Below, piece after piece: positions 32,142-42,325 of a stretch of 64,000 nucleotides of DNA. Position 1 is the first letter of the stretch. Each line of letters opens with the position of its first letter. The position numbers and the translations under genes are program-made. Source of the stretch: Aspidiotus rigidus (Eukaryota > Arthropoda > Insecta > Hemiptera > Diaspididae); NCBI GenBank assembly GCA_035079385.1, contig JAVHKY010000052.1, positions 5,952,001 through 6,016,000 of the forward strand, in the 5' to 3' direction. The notes under the pieces are model-generated. The model did no database searches. It was not told where the DNA came from and saw only the letters and a program-made list of their open reading frames with translations.

Positions 32142-33216
32142 CTGAATAAAGAGAACGTGTTTTGAGTATCATCTATTTACTAAATATTCTTAAGATCAAT
32201 ATTATTGACTCTGATTTAGATAGCGAGTCTTATGATAAGTCCATCTTAACTCCCCCCACCTCTTCAAAAATATTAGACTCGGACTTTATTTGATGAATTG
32301 TGGTTAATTTGTGCTGAATTATGCAGAAACTCTCTTTCTGAAGGTATACGTAAAAAAGTTTGAAGGTCTGGAAGGACGACCACCCCTTCTATCAAATTTT
32401 AAATTTCAAATTACGTCTGTGCAAAAAAAAAAAAAAATCCCGCTTGATTTTATACTAAATTGCACAACAAATATTACACGTTTTACGCCTGCGCCTCCTT
32501 TTTTTTTCGAGATAGGTATTCACAGTCTTGTCTAAGAGGATTGATAAAATAATAGCCCCTCCCTTTTTACAAATTCGGAATTTTTATCAGACTGAACGAA
32601 CAATACAGGATTATTTGTCTCCAATTTTTCTGCAAATTTTCCTTTCTGTGTTCTCATCTTTTTACCACTGTAAGGTCAAGTTCACGAACCAACAAATCTT
32701 CTTTTCAGAATTTTGCATTTCAAGTACGTTTGATGACTTGTGTTCCATCTGAATTGTATCACACAGTCCGCTAGTACATTTTTACGGAAGATCCGAAATA
32801 ACAACAGCCCTCCTTTCTTAAAATTCTGTTATTAGAATAGGCCTAAACGCAGTTATGATTTATATTTTTTGCGAATCTTGGCTTGTTTTTAATAATACAG
32901 TCATAATGTAGATTTTGATAACCGCTTTGTCAAACAGCATTTTAAGCCTACTGTATTGTAAGAAAACGAATAAATGTAATAATTATTTATGAATGAGCAA
33001 AATGCAGTAGCATAGCCGATATGGGTGTTAAGAGGGATAAGTATACCTCCTCTTGCCTCCAATTTTTATCGGAACAATTTCTTAATGTAAAATTCACTGG
33101 AAGTTGACAGAAAAATGCATCCATTCCCTCCCTTCTTCAAATCCTGGCTACGCTATTGACCAAAAGCCCCCCTAACTGCACTTGAGGAGATTCATCATAT
33201 GATTGGAAATCTACCA
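32142..33216. other. First intron of the clip-serpin gene, proximal part
   Basis: AT-rich with poly-pyrimidine runs. No exon or transposon was recognised. Confidence 0.45.
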
Positions 33217-33225
33217 TTTTAATAT

Positions 33226-34541
33226 GGGGAATAATTAAGAAGACTGCAAAAAAAACGTTAATGCACGGCAAAAAATTCAAAAAATCAACTTCTAAATAGA
33301 GCGATTCGGCTGCAATTATTATTGATGATTCGTTGCAAAAGTAAACAGTATTTTTGGCGTACTGAAAATCATATTGTCACAGCAAAAGAAGTTATTGTTT
33401 ATGGAGGAAAAAAGAGATAATTTTTCTCATGCGCGATGTGTATCACCTTCTTCAGAAAACGTACGCCTACCCCTCAACCAATTCCTGAACTCAATAACCG
33501 ATCTCGTTCAATCGTGGTCAGAATGCCAAAATTCGACTTTGGTGAACTGCCTTACATTCTCGACAGTTCTGGCAGAACCATGAAGTACATAGACGAAGGC
33601 ATTTCAGTGGGCTTGTGAAAACCGTAAAATTCTTCAGCAACTCCATGATTCGGGCAAACAAAAATATTTTATCCCTTCTTTGTCATTTGGAACACCTCTT
33701 ACTGCGGACGTTGTTACACAATTCCAGACCAAGGATAGAAAATGGACTAATTGTTCGGAATATTCATTTTGCATGTAATTGTGTGGTTCCAATTTTTCCA
33801 TTACTAAAGGGACAACAATTATAATATTTTGCCGTTCTATTTTTGTATTGCCGTTCCGCGTTTTTTCCCGTGTGCAATATGTTTTTCTTTTGTTCGCAGT
33901 ACAACATATTTTTTGCCGCCCTACGTTTTTCTATGCGTGGTACATTCTATTACTCCTTGGAAAGGACATACTTTGCCTTTCAATTACATGCAAAATTAAT
34001 ATTCCGAAAAATTATAGTCCATTTTCCATCCTTGGTCTGGAATTGTGTAACGTCCGCAGTAAGAGGTGTTCCAAATGACGAAGAAGGGACCACATATTTT
34101 TGTTTGCCCGAATCATGGAGTTGCTGAAGAATTTTACGGCTTTCTCAAGCCCACTGAAATGCCTTCGTCCATGTACTTAATGGTACCTACTGCCAGAACT
34201 GTCGAGGATGTAAGGCAGTTCACCCAAGTCGGATTTCGGCATTCTGACCACGATTGAACGAGATCGGTTATTGAGTTGAGGAATTGGCCGAGGGGTAGGC
34301 TTACGTTTTCTGAAGAAGGTGATACACTTCGTGCATGAAAAAAATTATCTCTTTTTTCCTCCTTATACAATAACTTCTTTTGCCGTGACAAAATGCTGTT
34401 CAGTACGCCAAAAATACTGTTTACTTTTGCAGCGAATCAACAATAATAATTGTAGCCGAATCGCTCTATTTAGAAGTTGATGTTCTGAATTTTTTGCCGT
34501 GCATTAACGTTTTTCTTTTGCAGTCTTCTTAATTATTCCCT
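33226..34541. mobile_element. 1.3 kb foldback element with 9 bp duplication (Mutator-like)
   Basis: Arms of about 550 bp (33226-33778 and 33980-34541) are near-inverse copies beginning GGGGAATAATTAAGAAGACT, with a loop of about 200 bp. Flanks carry a 9 bp duplication, TTTTAATAT, at 33217-33225 and 34542-34550. Long inverted repeats with a 9 bp duplication fit Mutator-like foldback elements. Each arm contains open stretches of 60-90 codons (for example MPKFDFGELPYILDSSG) that I do not recognise; they may be captured sequence. As part of an intron it would fold into a very long hairpin in the pre-mRNA. Confidence 0.82.
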
Positions 34542-34860
34542 TTTTAATATAAAACGTAATCAGATTCACTCGTGCACACACTGACACATTTACTAGAGCA
34601 AAGATTTCAATTCCCATATTATCATTCACGCACATAGATGTACGTCAATTTCCTTTTTCACTTCGACATGTCTCATCTAAATTTTGAGGATCTGCCTATT
34701 CTAAAAGTGATAGAGATGACCGAAAAAATAGTTTGTCGCAATGTGAATCGTCTCAGTTGCTGCGGCGTATATTAATTACAAAAGGAATAACTGCAAATGA
34801 GTAACACAAGTAGGATCAATTGACTCAGTAAGTCACAACTTTGAAATGAAATATACTAAC

Positions 34861-34927
34861 CTGGTAGTTGAATTTGAGTTCCTACAATACCGATTGTCAA
34901 AATGATACAAATTAATCGGTAATACAT
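34861..34927 (-). CDS. Signal-peptide exon, start of the clip-serpin gene
   Basis: On the minus strand ATG at 34927 opens MYYRLICIILTIGIVGTQIQ, a typical secretory signal (basic residue, then a 13-residue hydrophobic core). The exon ends after one base of codon 23 at a GTTAGT donor, phase 1. The next acceptor at 32142 supplies the other two bases. The first ATG after AATCTATTTAAA is chosen as start. This exon anchors the gene's direction and predicts secretion into haemolymph or another extracellular space. Confidence 0.75.
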
Positions 34928-36485
34928 TTTAAATAGATTACTTAATTCGCACAAAACAAATAACAGCTATTTAACGTGAAGCGATGTACCCAGAAATCCA
35001 ACTGGTTTTTCAACACATGTACAACGACTCCTTAAATGAATACCTAACTCGGGCAAAACCGAAAAATTTGAACGGTACTCGATACGAACGTACTCAAATA
35101 TTGTAACTTAGTATGTGTACCTATTTGAATTAATAATTAATCACGATGATTGCATCGTAACATCAACGCCAATTTCGGGATGCTCATTTGATGTTACTCG
35201 TTTGACCAGTTGATACCTACCCATTGAAACTCCCCGCTTTAACTGAAGCCTATATAAATTATTTGATCTGCAAAAGGAAATCGAATAACTTAGAAAATAT
35301 TTTATGGTTCATCGGTATTAAAACCATATTATATTTTTGTCGCGATTCAGCGGTTTTTTAGGAAAACATAAAGGTATTTCTATTCAAAGGTTATACACGC
35401 GGTTGAGTTCAGCTTGCCCGATCAAATTACAAAATATTCCTCCAAACTATATTCTTGGTTTTTGTTTTTCTTCAAACTTTTTAAAACAACATTTCAAAGA
35501 GCCTTGTCCTCGAGTAAGACAATTTGGTTTAGTAGAAGCTGGGATCTTACTGTCGATAGATTTTGAATGGTAGGTAGTGTTGAAGTTCACTAAGTATAAG
35601 GACAGGATATACAGAATAAAACGAAAAATTACAAATGCAGATTATTGAAGAATGTTCAAGCTAGGAACTTCATTTTTATGAATCCAGGGGTAGGCATATG
35701 TATACACGTGCATCTAAGAAACAAAGAAGGAGAAAAAAGCTCACCTACAGTTGCGTAAGCACTAACACTCTTACAGGTTGTACAGATTACTTACTCATAT
35801 TTGTACATTCAAAAAATCTAAAAATTTGAAGCAACGAATAAAAAAATAAAATAAAATTACCTTACTAATTTCATGACCTCGAAGTCACACATGAATTCTT
35901 GTAGACACTTACCTACTTTCATTTAACTCTAACTATATCCTATAAGTACCGCTAAGTAACTTTTCTTATCAATTAAAGAATTAATAACGTCTCACATACA
36001 TTCGATTCTTACACCTCTGCCGGGAATTAAGCATTACTCTTAAATCCTATCTCAGCCATATTCTATAAATCATTCTGTTAATAAGACTTATACATCCTCA
36101 CCATTCCTTTCACTTCTCCTCCCATTAATCAATTCTTGATCGTCTCCGATTCCCTAGCATTCACTCAATACTACCTCAAAGCACTCTTTTTCTCATTTAC
36201 TCATAATTGTCAATCTCTACGACAACTCCATAACAATATTCTTCATCTGGGAACCTAGCCACATGGACATTTCAGGAAAAGAAAAAAAAATCGACAATGA
36301 AGCAAGACAAGCAAGCAATAATCACCCATCAGTCAACCCCTCTTTCCTTCCCTCACGCTCCGACCTTACACGGAATCTATGAGTGAAATTTATGTCATCA
36401 CAATCTATAAGTTGTATGTACATAAAACGTAAAATTTCAAGTTGTGATTTGTGGAATTACAACTTAACGAACAAATATTATCATT
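34928..36485. other. Upstream intergenic region
   Basis: No exon was recognised apart from the possible promoter. The plus frame at 35337-35573 has no domain. 35880-36370 has a pyrimidine-rich, AT-rich composition without structure that I can name. Confidence 0.4.
35251..35258 (-). promoter_or_regulatory. Possible TATA box upstream of the clip-serpin gene
   Basis: The minus strand reads TTTATATAGG about 320 bp before the ATG, with TTTCAATG about 30 bp further on as a possible initiator. It is weak evidence in AT-rich DNA. Confidence 0.2.
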
Positions 36486-36834
36486 TCAATTTCTGTGATA
36501 AGACTGCTTGGAAGAAGAGCGAGATCGTCGATTCAAATAACTGGAACGGGATTGCTTCAAAGTGGTTTGCTTGGAATGGGAGCGTGATTGTCGATTTGAA
36601 TAACAGGAACAGGATTTCTTCAAAGTGGTTTGCTTGGAAGAAGAGCGAAATCTTCTTTAATTACGGGTTGGCTTGTGAGAAAACCGAGAGCGAGATCGTT
36701 TTCGCTTCAAATGCTCATTGAACGATGAACGACACAGTAAACTATTACTGTATGGCAAATTCTGAGGTGTTCCAGCACGAGCATCTATTGAATGGGCATC
36801 TACACCATTCCTGCGACTTTTCTCAGGTGATGCG
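36486..36834 (-). pseudogene. Arg/Ser-rich exon with internal stop
   Basis: After acceptor TACGTTTCAG (36835 onward) the frame ASPEKSRRNGVDAHSIDARA leads into HLKRKRSRSRFSHK, an RS-type segment as in splicing factors. It reaches TAA at 36657. The same frame then goes on for about 57 codons of RS repeat built from 63 bp units (SSSKQTTLK, SRSSYLNRRSRS) before TGA at 36486. Either the protein ends at the TAA and the rest is 3' UTR, or a nonsense change or repeat decay truncated it. RS domains mediate splicing-factor contacts in the nucleus. The parent gene is not identified and its other exons lie upstream (to the right) or are missing. Confidence 0.55.
36515..36700. repeat. 63 bp tandem repeat inside the RS exon
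   Basis: Units contain CTTCAAAGTGGTTTGCTTGG and GGAACGGGATT or close variants, about 2.5 copies. They preserve a 21-residue period on the minus strand. Confidence 0.7.
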
Positions 36835-37004
36835 CTGAAACGTACAAAAATATCACATAAAGGCTGGTAGAAATGTTAACAGTAATATCGAGAGGAATTC
36901 ACAATTAGTTTTCTTTCTATTTTGTAATAAGGCAATCCTCGTACAACTCAACTGCACTTTTTGTCCAACTAATGTTACGACAACGACGACAGTTACTACT
37001 ACTA

Positions 37005-37289
37005 GAGCCCTATAATAATGAGTGAGGACATGGGTCGCCATATTTAGTCGTTACGTCATCATTAATCCTTGCAGTTCCTATAATAAAATTAATGGAACTA
37101 TTTTGTATCATTTAAAAGCACTATGTTTTGCATTCTACTCTGGCACTGATATCTGTATTCTAAAACAAATTCTAGTAGTTCTCTTATAATTTTCTAATTG
37201 TGGTAAACCGTTATCAGTCATTGAAATAGGGAAGTCTGAAGATGAATAATGACGTAACGACTAAATCCTCACTCGTTATTATAGGGCTC
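37005..37289. mobile_element. MITE with TA duplication, 285 bp
   Basis: Inverted ends GAGCCCTATAATAA..GAGTGAGGA and the inverse, with TTTAGTCGTTACGTCAT in both arms. TA flanks both sides (37003-37004 and 37290-37291). Confidence 0.78.
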
Positions 37290-37291
37290 TA

Positions 37292-38920
37292 CTACTACTA
37301 CAACCAACAGTACCAACCAGAACACCATCTGAGATGTAGTACATTGCTGTTGGAGCCTTCTTCTTCTTCTTTTTTTGGGCTCAGTTTATCTTCCTTTTCT
37401 TCCTGTACATCTTGGGTGTGAATGGTACACAGGTGTTGAGTAGACCATAGTGTAGTTCTGTATTTGCACATTCCATTCCAGGTCCATCTTCTTCATGACT
37501 GTGGCTGCAAATGCAGAGACATCGTTCCATGCATCTTTGGAACGAGGGGGTTACCAGGCTACTTGAAGCAAGCGTTTTATCTACCCCAATCTCTTGGAGA
37601 GACTGACTAAGCTGATGCCCATACAATTCGCCACGGACGACTCGCCACTGGTTACAATCGCCACCGTTACAATACGCCGCAAAAAAAAAATAGGCTGAAA
37701 TTTTTCCAAGTCCCCCTTCTATCATATATATAGTTCGAGAGTCAAAATTTTTCCAAGTTTTTTGTTGGACGACGGACGGCGCACGGCAAATTTCTTAAGA
37801 AGCCCCCCGTAGAACAGGTTCCATGTTAAAATTGAGGAGCGCGAAGCCAAAGACAACGGGACATTATACGCGAGACTCGGCAACGACTGAACACCTCTTG
37901 AGAAAGTGCCAGAAGATAAGAGACGTGGAGTACACGCAAAGAAAGACCGGGTTTCCCATCCCCACCCGTCTAAAAATATACATTGCCACAGACGATCGGA
38001 TTCGCGTCATCGTCATGGATTTCGAAAATCGCGAAACAATATCTTATTTACGTGGTATTGCTCATAACTTGAAAATTTTTTCCTGTAACCTTTGCCATTA
38101 AAATTTTCTACTCGTTGTGATCTACATTGCAGCTAATTATATATGCAGCGAGTCGGCTCCGCGGCAAATATCGGGGTCTCCCTCCGCGGCGAATCGTCCG
38201 TGGCGAGTCGTCCGCGGCTAATTGAACGGGCACGGACTAAGCTTATCCCGCTCACGCCTCCCCACCTCCCACTCAAATAAGGTATGCTGTGGTCCACCAT
38301 CCCGGCTGGTCGCAGTGTGAACACATAGCCTGCTCGACTTTCTTCAGCTTTTCGCGAAGGTACTTGTTGAAGCAGCCATGGCCGCTCTAAAGAGAGTAGA
38401 CCGAGTACAATAGGCAAAACGGCGAAGTTCAGCAGGCAAATCTTCAGAGGGTTTGCATAAGAAAGAGAGGTAAACCCATTTCTCTCTTTTTGGAGCGCAG
38501 TCGAGGGGGGAGGGTTTCGTTTCAGCCAGTGGATGTTGTAATCGTTTCCTTTCAATGAGAAGGCGGACGTCAACAGTTAATTCGTTGATCCTGGCGATGC
38601 ATGTGATGTTGACAACTTTAGATTCAAAGGCTTGACTTGAAAGTGGAAGTGAAAGGAGCCTTTGAGTCGCGGAGTTTATGGCAGCCATTTTTAACCCAGG
38701 AAGATTAGGCTTACAAATAAGAGTAAATGGAAATAAATGCCGGCAGAGGTTTTTTTCGTGGATTATGTTTAAAATGGTCTCCTGATAAACATACTAAAAG
38801 TCCACAGCCCTCCCCCAAAGGGGGGTCAAAGTACCACAAAAATTAGTTTTCTGAGAATAAATCGAAAACTAAGCATCAGAGGAAAAAAAAGCCTCGTCAA
38901 ATTTCCTATAAATTTCACTA
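37292..38920. other. Unassigned region with a sparse inverted repeat and three orphan frames
   Basis: GCCACGGACGACTCGCCAC (37631) pairs with GTGGCGAGTCGTCCGCGGC (38201), which suggests an old element of about 0.6 kb. The plus frame at 37823-38101 contains TEHLLRKCQKIRD, reminiscent of the C-terminal zinc region of LINE ORFs but too short to call. Minus frames at 38133-38573 and 38344-38688 are in GC-richer DNA without recognised domains. Confidence 0.35.
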
Positions 38921-38925
38921 TATGT

Positions 38926-39219
38926 ATAAGATACTCGAGTTAAGCGAGTACAAAGAAATCAAACGGCGAGAATCGAATGTGTTTATTGATTATAAACGAA
39001 TTCAAAAACAGAGTCGTTTGAAAGTAACGCGTGAAAGCGAGGAGACGTATAAGTAGACTGAACTGAAAATCAAGAGCAGAGTCGAGATATTGTGCATCTA
39101 GACGAGATTAACAGGATATGACAGGAAAAGAGAGAAGCGATTAAATGAAAGAGGAATGAATGTAGATGATGACGATGACGTGATAGTGACGCGACATGTC
39201 GAGGATGGAATCTCTTACA
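38926..39219 (-). repeat. 3' LTR of gypsy 2
   Basis: 294 bp, minus strand TGTAAGAGATTCC to CTTAT, read as identical to 43565-43858. Confidence 0.9.
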
Positions 39220-39231
39220 TCCCTCCTTCCC
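39220..39231 (-). promoter_or_regulatory. Polypurine tract of gypsy 2
   Basis: The minus strand GGGAAGGAGGGA abuts the 3' LTR, the usual site for plus-strand DNA priming. Confidence 0.75.
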
Positions 39232-39289
39232 AGTCATTTAAGCGCTGAAGAAAGAAGGTGAAGAGAGAGGAAAGGAAAAATGGAATGAA

Positions 39290-41464
39290 TCAGGAAATGG
39301 GCTGAGGAATGATTTTGGACGCATGATATAAATGTTTACCGGAAGCACCGATGTGAACGAGAATTTCAAATACATTATTTGATAATTTACGATTAATTTT
39401 AAACGGACCAATGCGTAACTTGTCCAATTTATTCCTGTTTAATTTGCTGCCGTTTTCGACGAAAACGAGATCACCTACTTTAAATGTAACATCAGTCTTA
39501 TTTTTATCATACAGTTTCTTGTTATAGGCGTGATTCTTTATCGAATTACTAAGAGCTAATTCCCTGTCAGCGGAGATGTCAGACGGAGAAGGACGAAGGG
39601 AATCAGGTAGAATGGAAGTCGGATTTCCAGTGAGGAGATAGGATGGGGAAAAACTAGTTACAGAATGAGGGGAAGTATTGTAAAGTTGTATACACTCGTT
39701 TGCAATCGTAGTCCAGCTTCTTTTACAAGGAGATGTGGGGTCATTTTTAACACAGCGGATTTGGCCTACTAGCGTTTGGTTTAGCCGCTCGTTTAAACCG
39801 TTCGAGAAAGCCGAATCAACTGCGGTGAAAATGTGCTCAATGCCATGGGTAGAACAATAGGAAGCGAATTCATCCGAAGAAAGACCCCCGTACTGATCAG
39901 TCAGGAGAGTACCAATTGGGTGATCTCTCTGAACCGAATCAATAAGGGAAATCACCTCCCGAGCGGATTGACCTTTGGTACAGAGGAAAAATGCGTAACG
40001 AGAGAAGTGATCGACTAGTAGGTGGAGATAACGGGAAGAGGAGTTGAGATTCTGGAAACCACCGACAGTGTCGAGAGACATGATTTGAAATGGGGATGAA
40101 GCTGGACCCAACCAACCGAGAGAGGCGGAGCGGCGCGGACAGCGAGACTTGTTTTGGATACATACTAAACAAGAATTACAAATTTTACGAATAATCGAAT
40201 ACATTTTCGGAAAAACGAAATATTTTGTAATGATCGAGATAACATGCTTTGAGCCAATATGGCCAAATTTAAGATGTACACGCGTAACAAGGCTTTCACC
40301 CGAAACTTCGTCTAAGACGATACGAGAACAACCGCGGAACTTACGAAATAATACATTATTTGTTCTGATATCGGAATCCGTTCGAGGTACATTTTTTTGT
40401 AATTTAGTAATATCAGCTAACGAGAGGAAGTTCAGAACGGGGAGAAGCGGTTCAGGTGATTTGTCAGAAGAGGGAAGCACAGGATTGCGGGATAAGCAGT
40501 CTGCTTCATCGTTAGCGGAGCCAGGGTGGTATAGAATATCAAAATCAAATTGGAGGAGCTCGTTCGCAAGGTCGCCCAATTCCTCGTCAGTACGGGCTTT
40601 GAGATTAAGATATTGTAAAGGCTTGTGATCCGTGTAAACGGTGAAGTGTCGTCCGATCAACCAAAACCGCCAGTAGCGGATGGCTTCGCGAACAGCGAGA
40701 CTTTCAATATAGATAGCCTTCTTTCTCTTTTGAGCTTCCGACAATTTTTTTGAGAAATACGCCACTGGTTTCAAAGAACCGTCAGATTGCGTTTGCTTTA
40801 GAACGGCCCCGATACCTATTCCACTGGCGTCAGTAAAAATAGTAATCGGTTTCGTGGGATCGAAAATTGCCAAAATCGGGTCGGAAGTGAGAAGGCTTTT
40901 TACGGTATTGAAACTCTCTTGACAAGCTGGAGGCCAGGAGAAAGGGACATTTTTGCGTAGGAGTTTATGAAAAGGTTCGAGGATAGAGGATGAGTTAGGG
41001 ATAAATTTTCGATAGAAATTGATTTTTCCTAAGAATTGACGAACTTGCTTGCGAGAAGATGGAACGGGAAAACTATTAATAGCGGCAAGATTATCGTTTA
41101 AAGGTTTTACGTTATCAGTGCTCAAAATATGTCCAAGATACTGAATTGATGATTTTGCAAAATTACATTTTTTTAAATTTAATTTAAATCCCTCTTCGTT
41201 AATAGCGGTAATGAGAGATTCAATATGACTGATATGCTCCTCGAAAGTGTGAGAAAAAATTAAAATGTCATCTATATAGTTAACTGCGAAATGAGAAAGA
41301 TTATGTCGTTTAATAATACCGGATAGAATTCGTTGGAAAACGGCAGGAGCGATCTTAATACCAAAGGGCATTGAGCGCCACTCATAATGGCCATGTTGTG
41401 TGATAAAAGCTGTTTTAAACCTATCTTTGGCCCGAATACGAATATTGTGAAAACCGGCGTTCAT
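39290..41464 (-). CDS. Gypsy 2 pol: reverse transcriptase, RNase H, integrase
   Basis: 724 open codons. Reverse transcriptase motifs SMPFGIKIAPAVFQRIL and NYIDDILIFS, then FLGKINFYRKFIPN. RNase H ITIFTDASGIGIGAVL and HFTVYTDHKPLQYL. Integrase has an HHCC region (H-LKFGH to CLVC), the acids in MSLDTVGGF, LTDQYGGLS and NGLNERLN, then a GPFKI-containing C-terminal domain. Expected role: copy element RNA and insert the DNA. The frame begins inside the reverse transcriptase because two indels upstream split it from the protease part. Confidence 0.9.
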   Translation of the reverse strand: MNAGFHNIRIRAKDRFKTAFITQHGHYEWRSMPFGIKIAPAVFQRILSGIIKRHNLSHFAVNYIDDILIFSHTFEEHISHIESLITAINEEGFKLNLKKCNFAKSSIQYLGHILSTDNVKPLNDNLAAINSFPVPSSRKQVRQFLGKINFYRKFIPNSSSILEPFHKLLRKNVPFSWPPACQESFNTVKSLLTSDPILAIFDPTKPITIFTDASGIGIGAVLKQTQSDGSLKPVAYFSKKLSEAQKRKKAIYIESLAVREAIRYWRFWLIGRHFTVYTDHKPLQYLNLKARTDEELGDLANELLQFDFDILYHPGSANDEADCLSRNPVLPSSDKSPEPLLPVLNFLSLADITKLQKNVPRTDSDIRTNNVLFRKFRGCSRIVLDEVSGESLVTRVHLKFGHIGSKHVISIITKYFVFPKMYSIIRKICNSCLVCIQNKSRCPRRSASLGWLGPASSPFQIMSLDTVGGFQNLNSSSRYLHLLVDHFSRYAFFLCTKGQSAREVISLIDSVQRDHPIGTLLTDQYGGLSSDEFASYCSTHGIEHIFTAVDSAFSNGLNERLNQTLVGQIRCVKNDPTSPCKRSWTTIANECIQLYNTSPHSVTSFSPSYLLTGNPTSILPDSLRPSPSDISADRELALSNSIKNHAYNKKLYDKNKTDVTFKVGDLVFVENGSKLNRNKLDKLRIGPFKINRKLSNNVFEILVHIGASGKHLYHASKIIPQPIS

Positions 41465-42311
41465 GTCTATAGCCGAGAACCATAAACAGCCACGACTTTT
41501 AACAATAATATCATCGATAAGGGGAAAGGGCTGACTTTCCGCGGAATCATTACTTTATTTAATTCACGATAATCTACGCACATATACGAGTTTTAGTTTT
41601 AACACTATTGAGACCATCTTTTTTAAACTGCATCGTGACAGGAAACGCATAGGGCGAATTTGATTCGGAAATTATGCCGTATTTCAAAAGTTCGTTACAC
41701 TGACGTTCTATTTCATCCTGATCGCTGTACGTGCAACGATACGGTTTTTTTTCGATATAATTACTCGAAGATAAATTAATCGGGCACTCGTATTTTGTTA
41801 CGTTTCCGATATCGAAAGCGTGTCTAGCAAAGACGGAATGATTCCGCAAAAGTAAATCGCTAATAATCTTATGTTTCTCGGAATCGAGATGGCTCAACTT
41901 CTGCGTGAAAGTATCCTGGTTAAAATAATCATTCCAAATTACGTTATTGTTATTAATCGAAAAAATATTATTACTCGAAGGTTTCTCCACTTGAGATAAA
42001 ATTAAATCGTTACTGAGTGCCAAGCGAAAGTACGGGATTAAATCGAGGCCTATAATAAAGTCGTAGTTTGAAGACGGGGAATCGAGGACGTACAATAGTA
42101 CCCTTCCAGAAATATCGAAAATTTTAATATTGAGCATCGTAATGCCTAAAATCAAGCCCGGTCCGCTTGTTGTAGTGTATGTTGATTGTGTAGGTGAGAA
42201 TACATAATTCTTTATTTTTTTTAACGCATCAAGCGAGATCGTCGACGCATTAGCGCCGGGATCGTACAGACCTTTTCCGAAAAAATTAACACCATACACA
42301 ACATCAACCAT
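41465..42311 (-). pseudogene. Gypsy 2 protease and reverse transcriptase N-terminus, frame-broken
   Basis: The frame 42311-41574 begins with a retropepsin-type loop reading LYDPGANAS (DPG in place of the usual DTG or DSG). It goes through IIGLDLIPYF, the protease C-terminus, to the reverse transcriptase start (YGIISESNSPYAFPV). Near 41580 and again near 41520 the frame changes, so the first catalytic region is split. The ATG at 42311 lies 14 bp beyond the gag stop in the -1 frame. Confidence 0.8.
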
Positions 42312-42325
42312 AACAAACGGGGGCC

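Noticed and set aside
33374..34391. Matching ORFs on both strands with SPSSENVRLPL as a duplicated gene
   Set aside because: They are the two arms of the 1.3 kb foldback element. Captured sequence is possible, but a gene is not supported.
37823..38101. TEHLLRKCQKIRD as a LINE C-terminus
   Set aside because: The motif is short and no other LINE domain is nearby.
38133..38688. Overlapping GC-richer minus ORFs of 114 and 146 codons as genes
   Set aside because: Two overlapping frames with no domain; a local GC increase alone lengthens open frames by chance.
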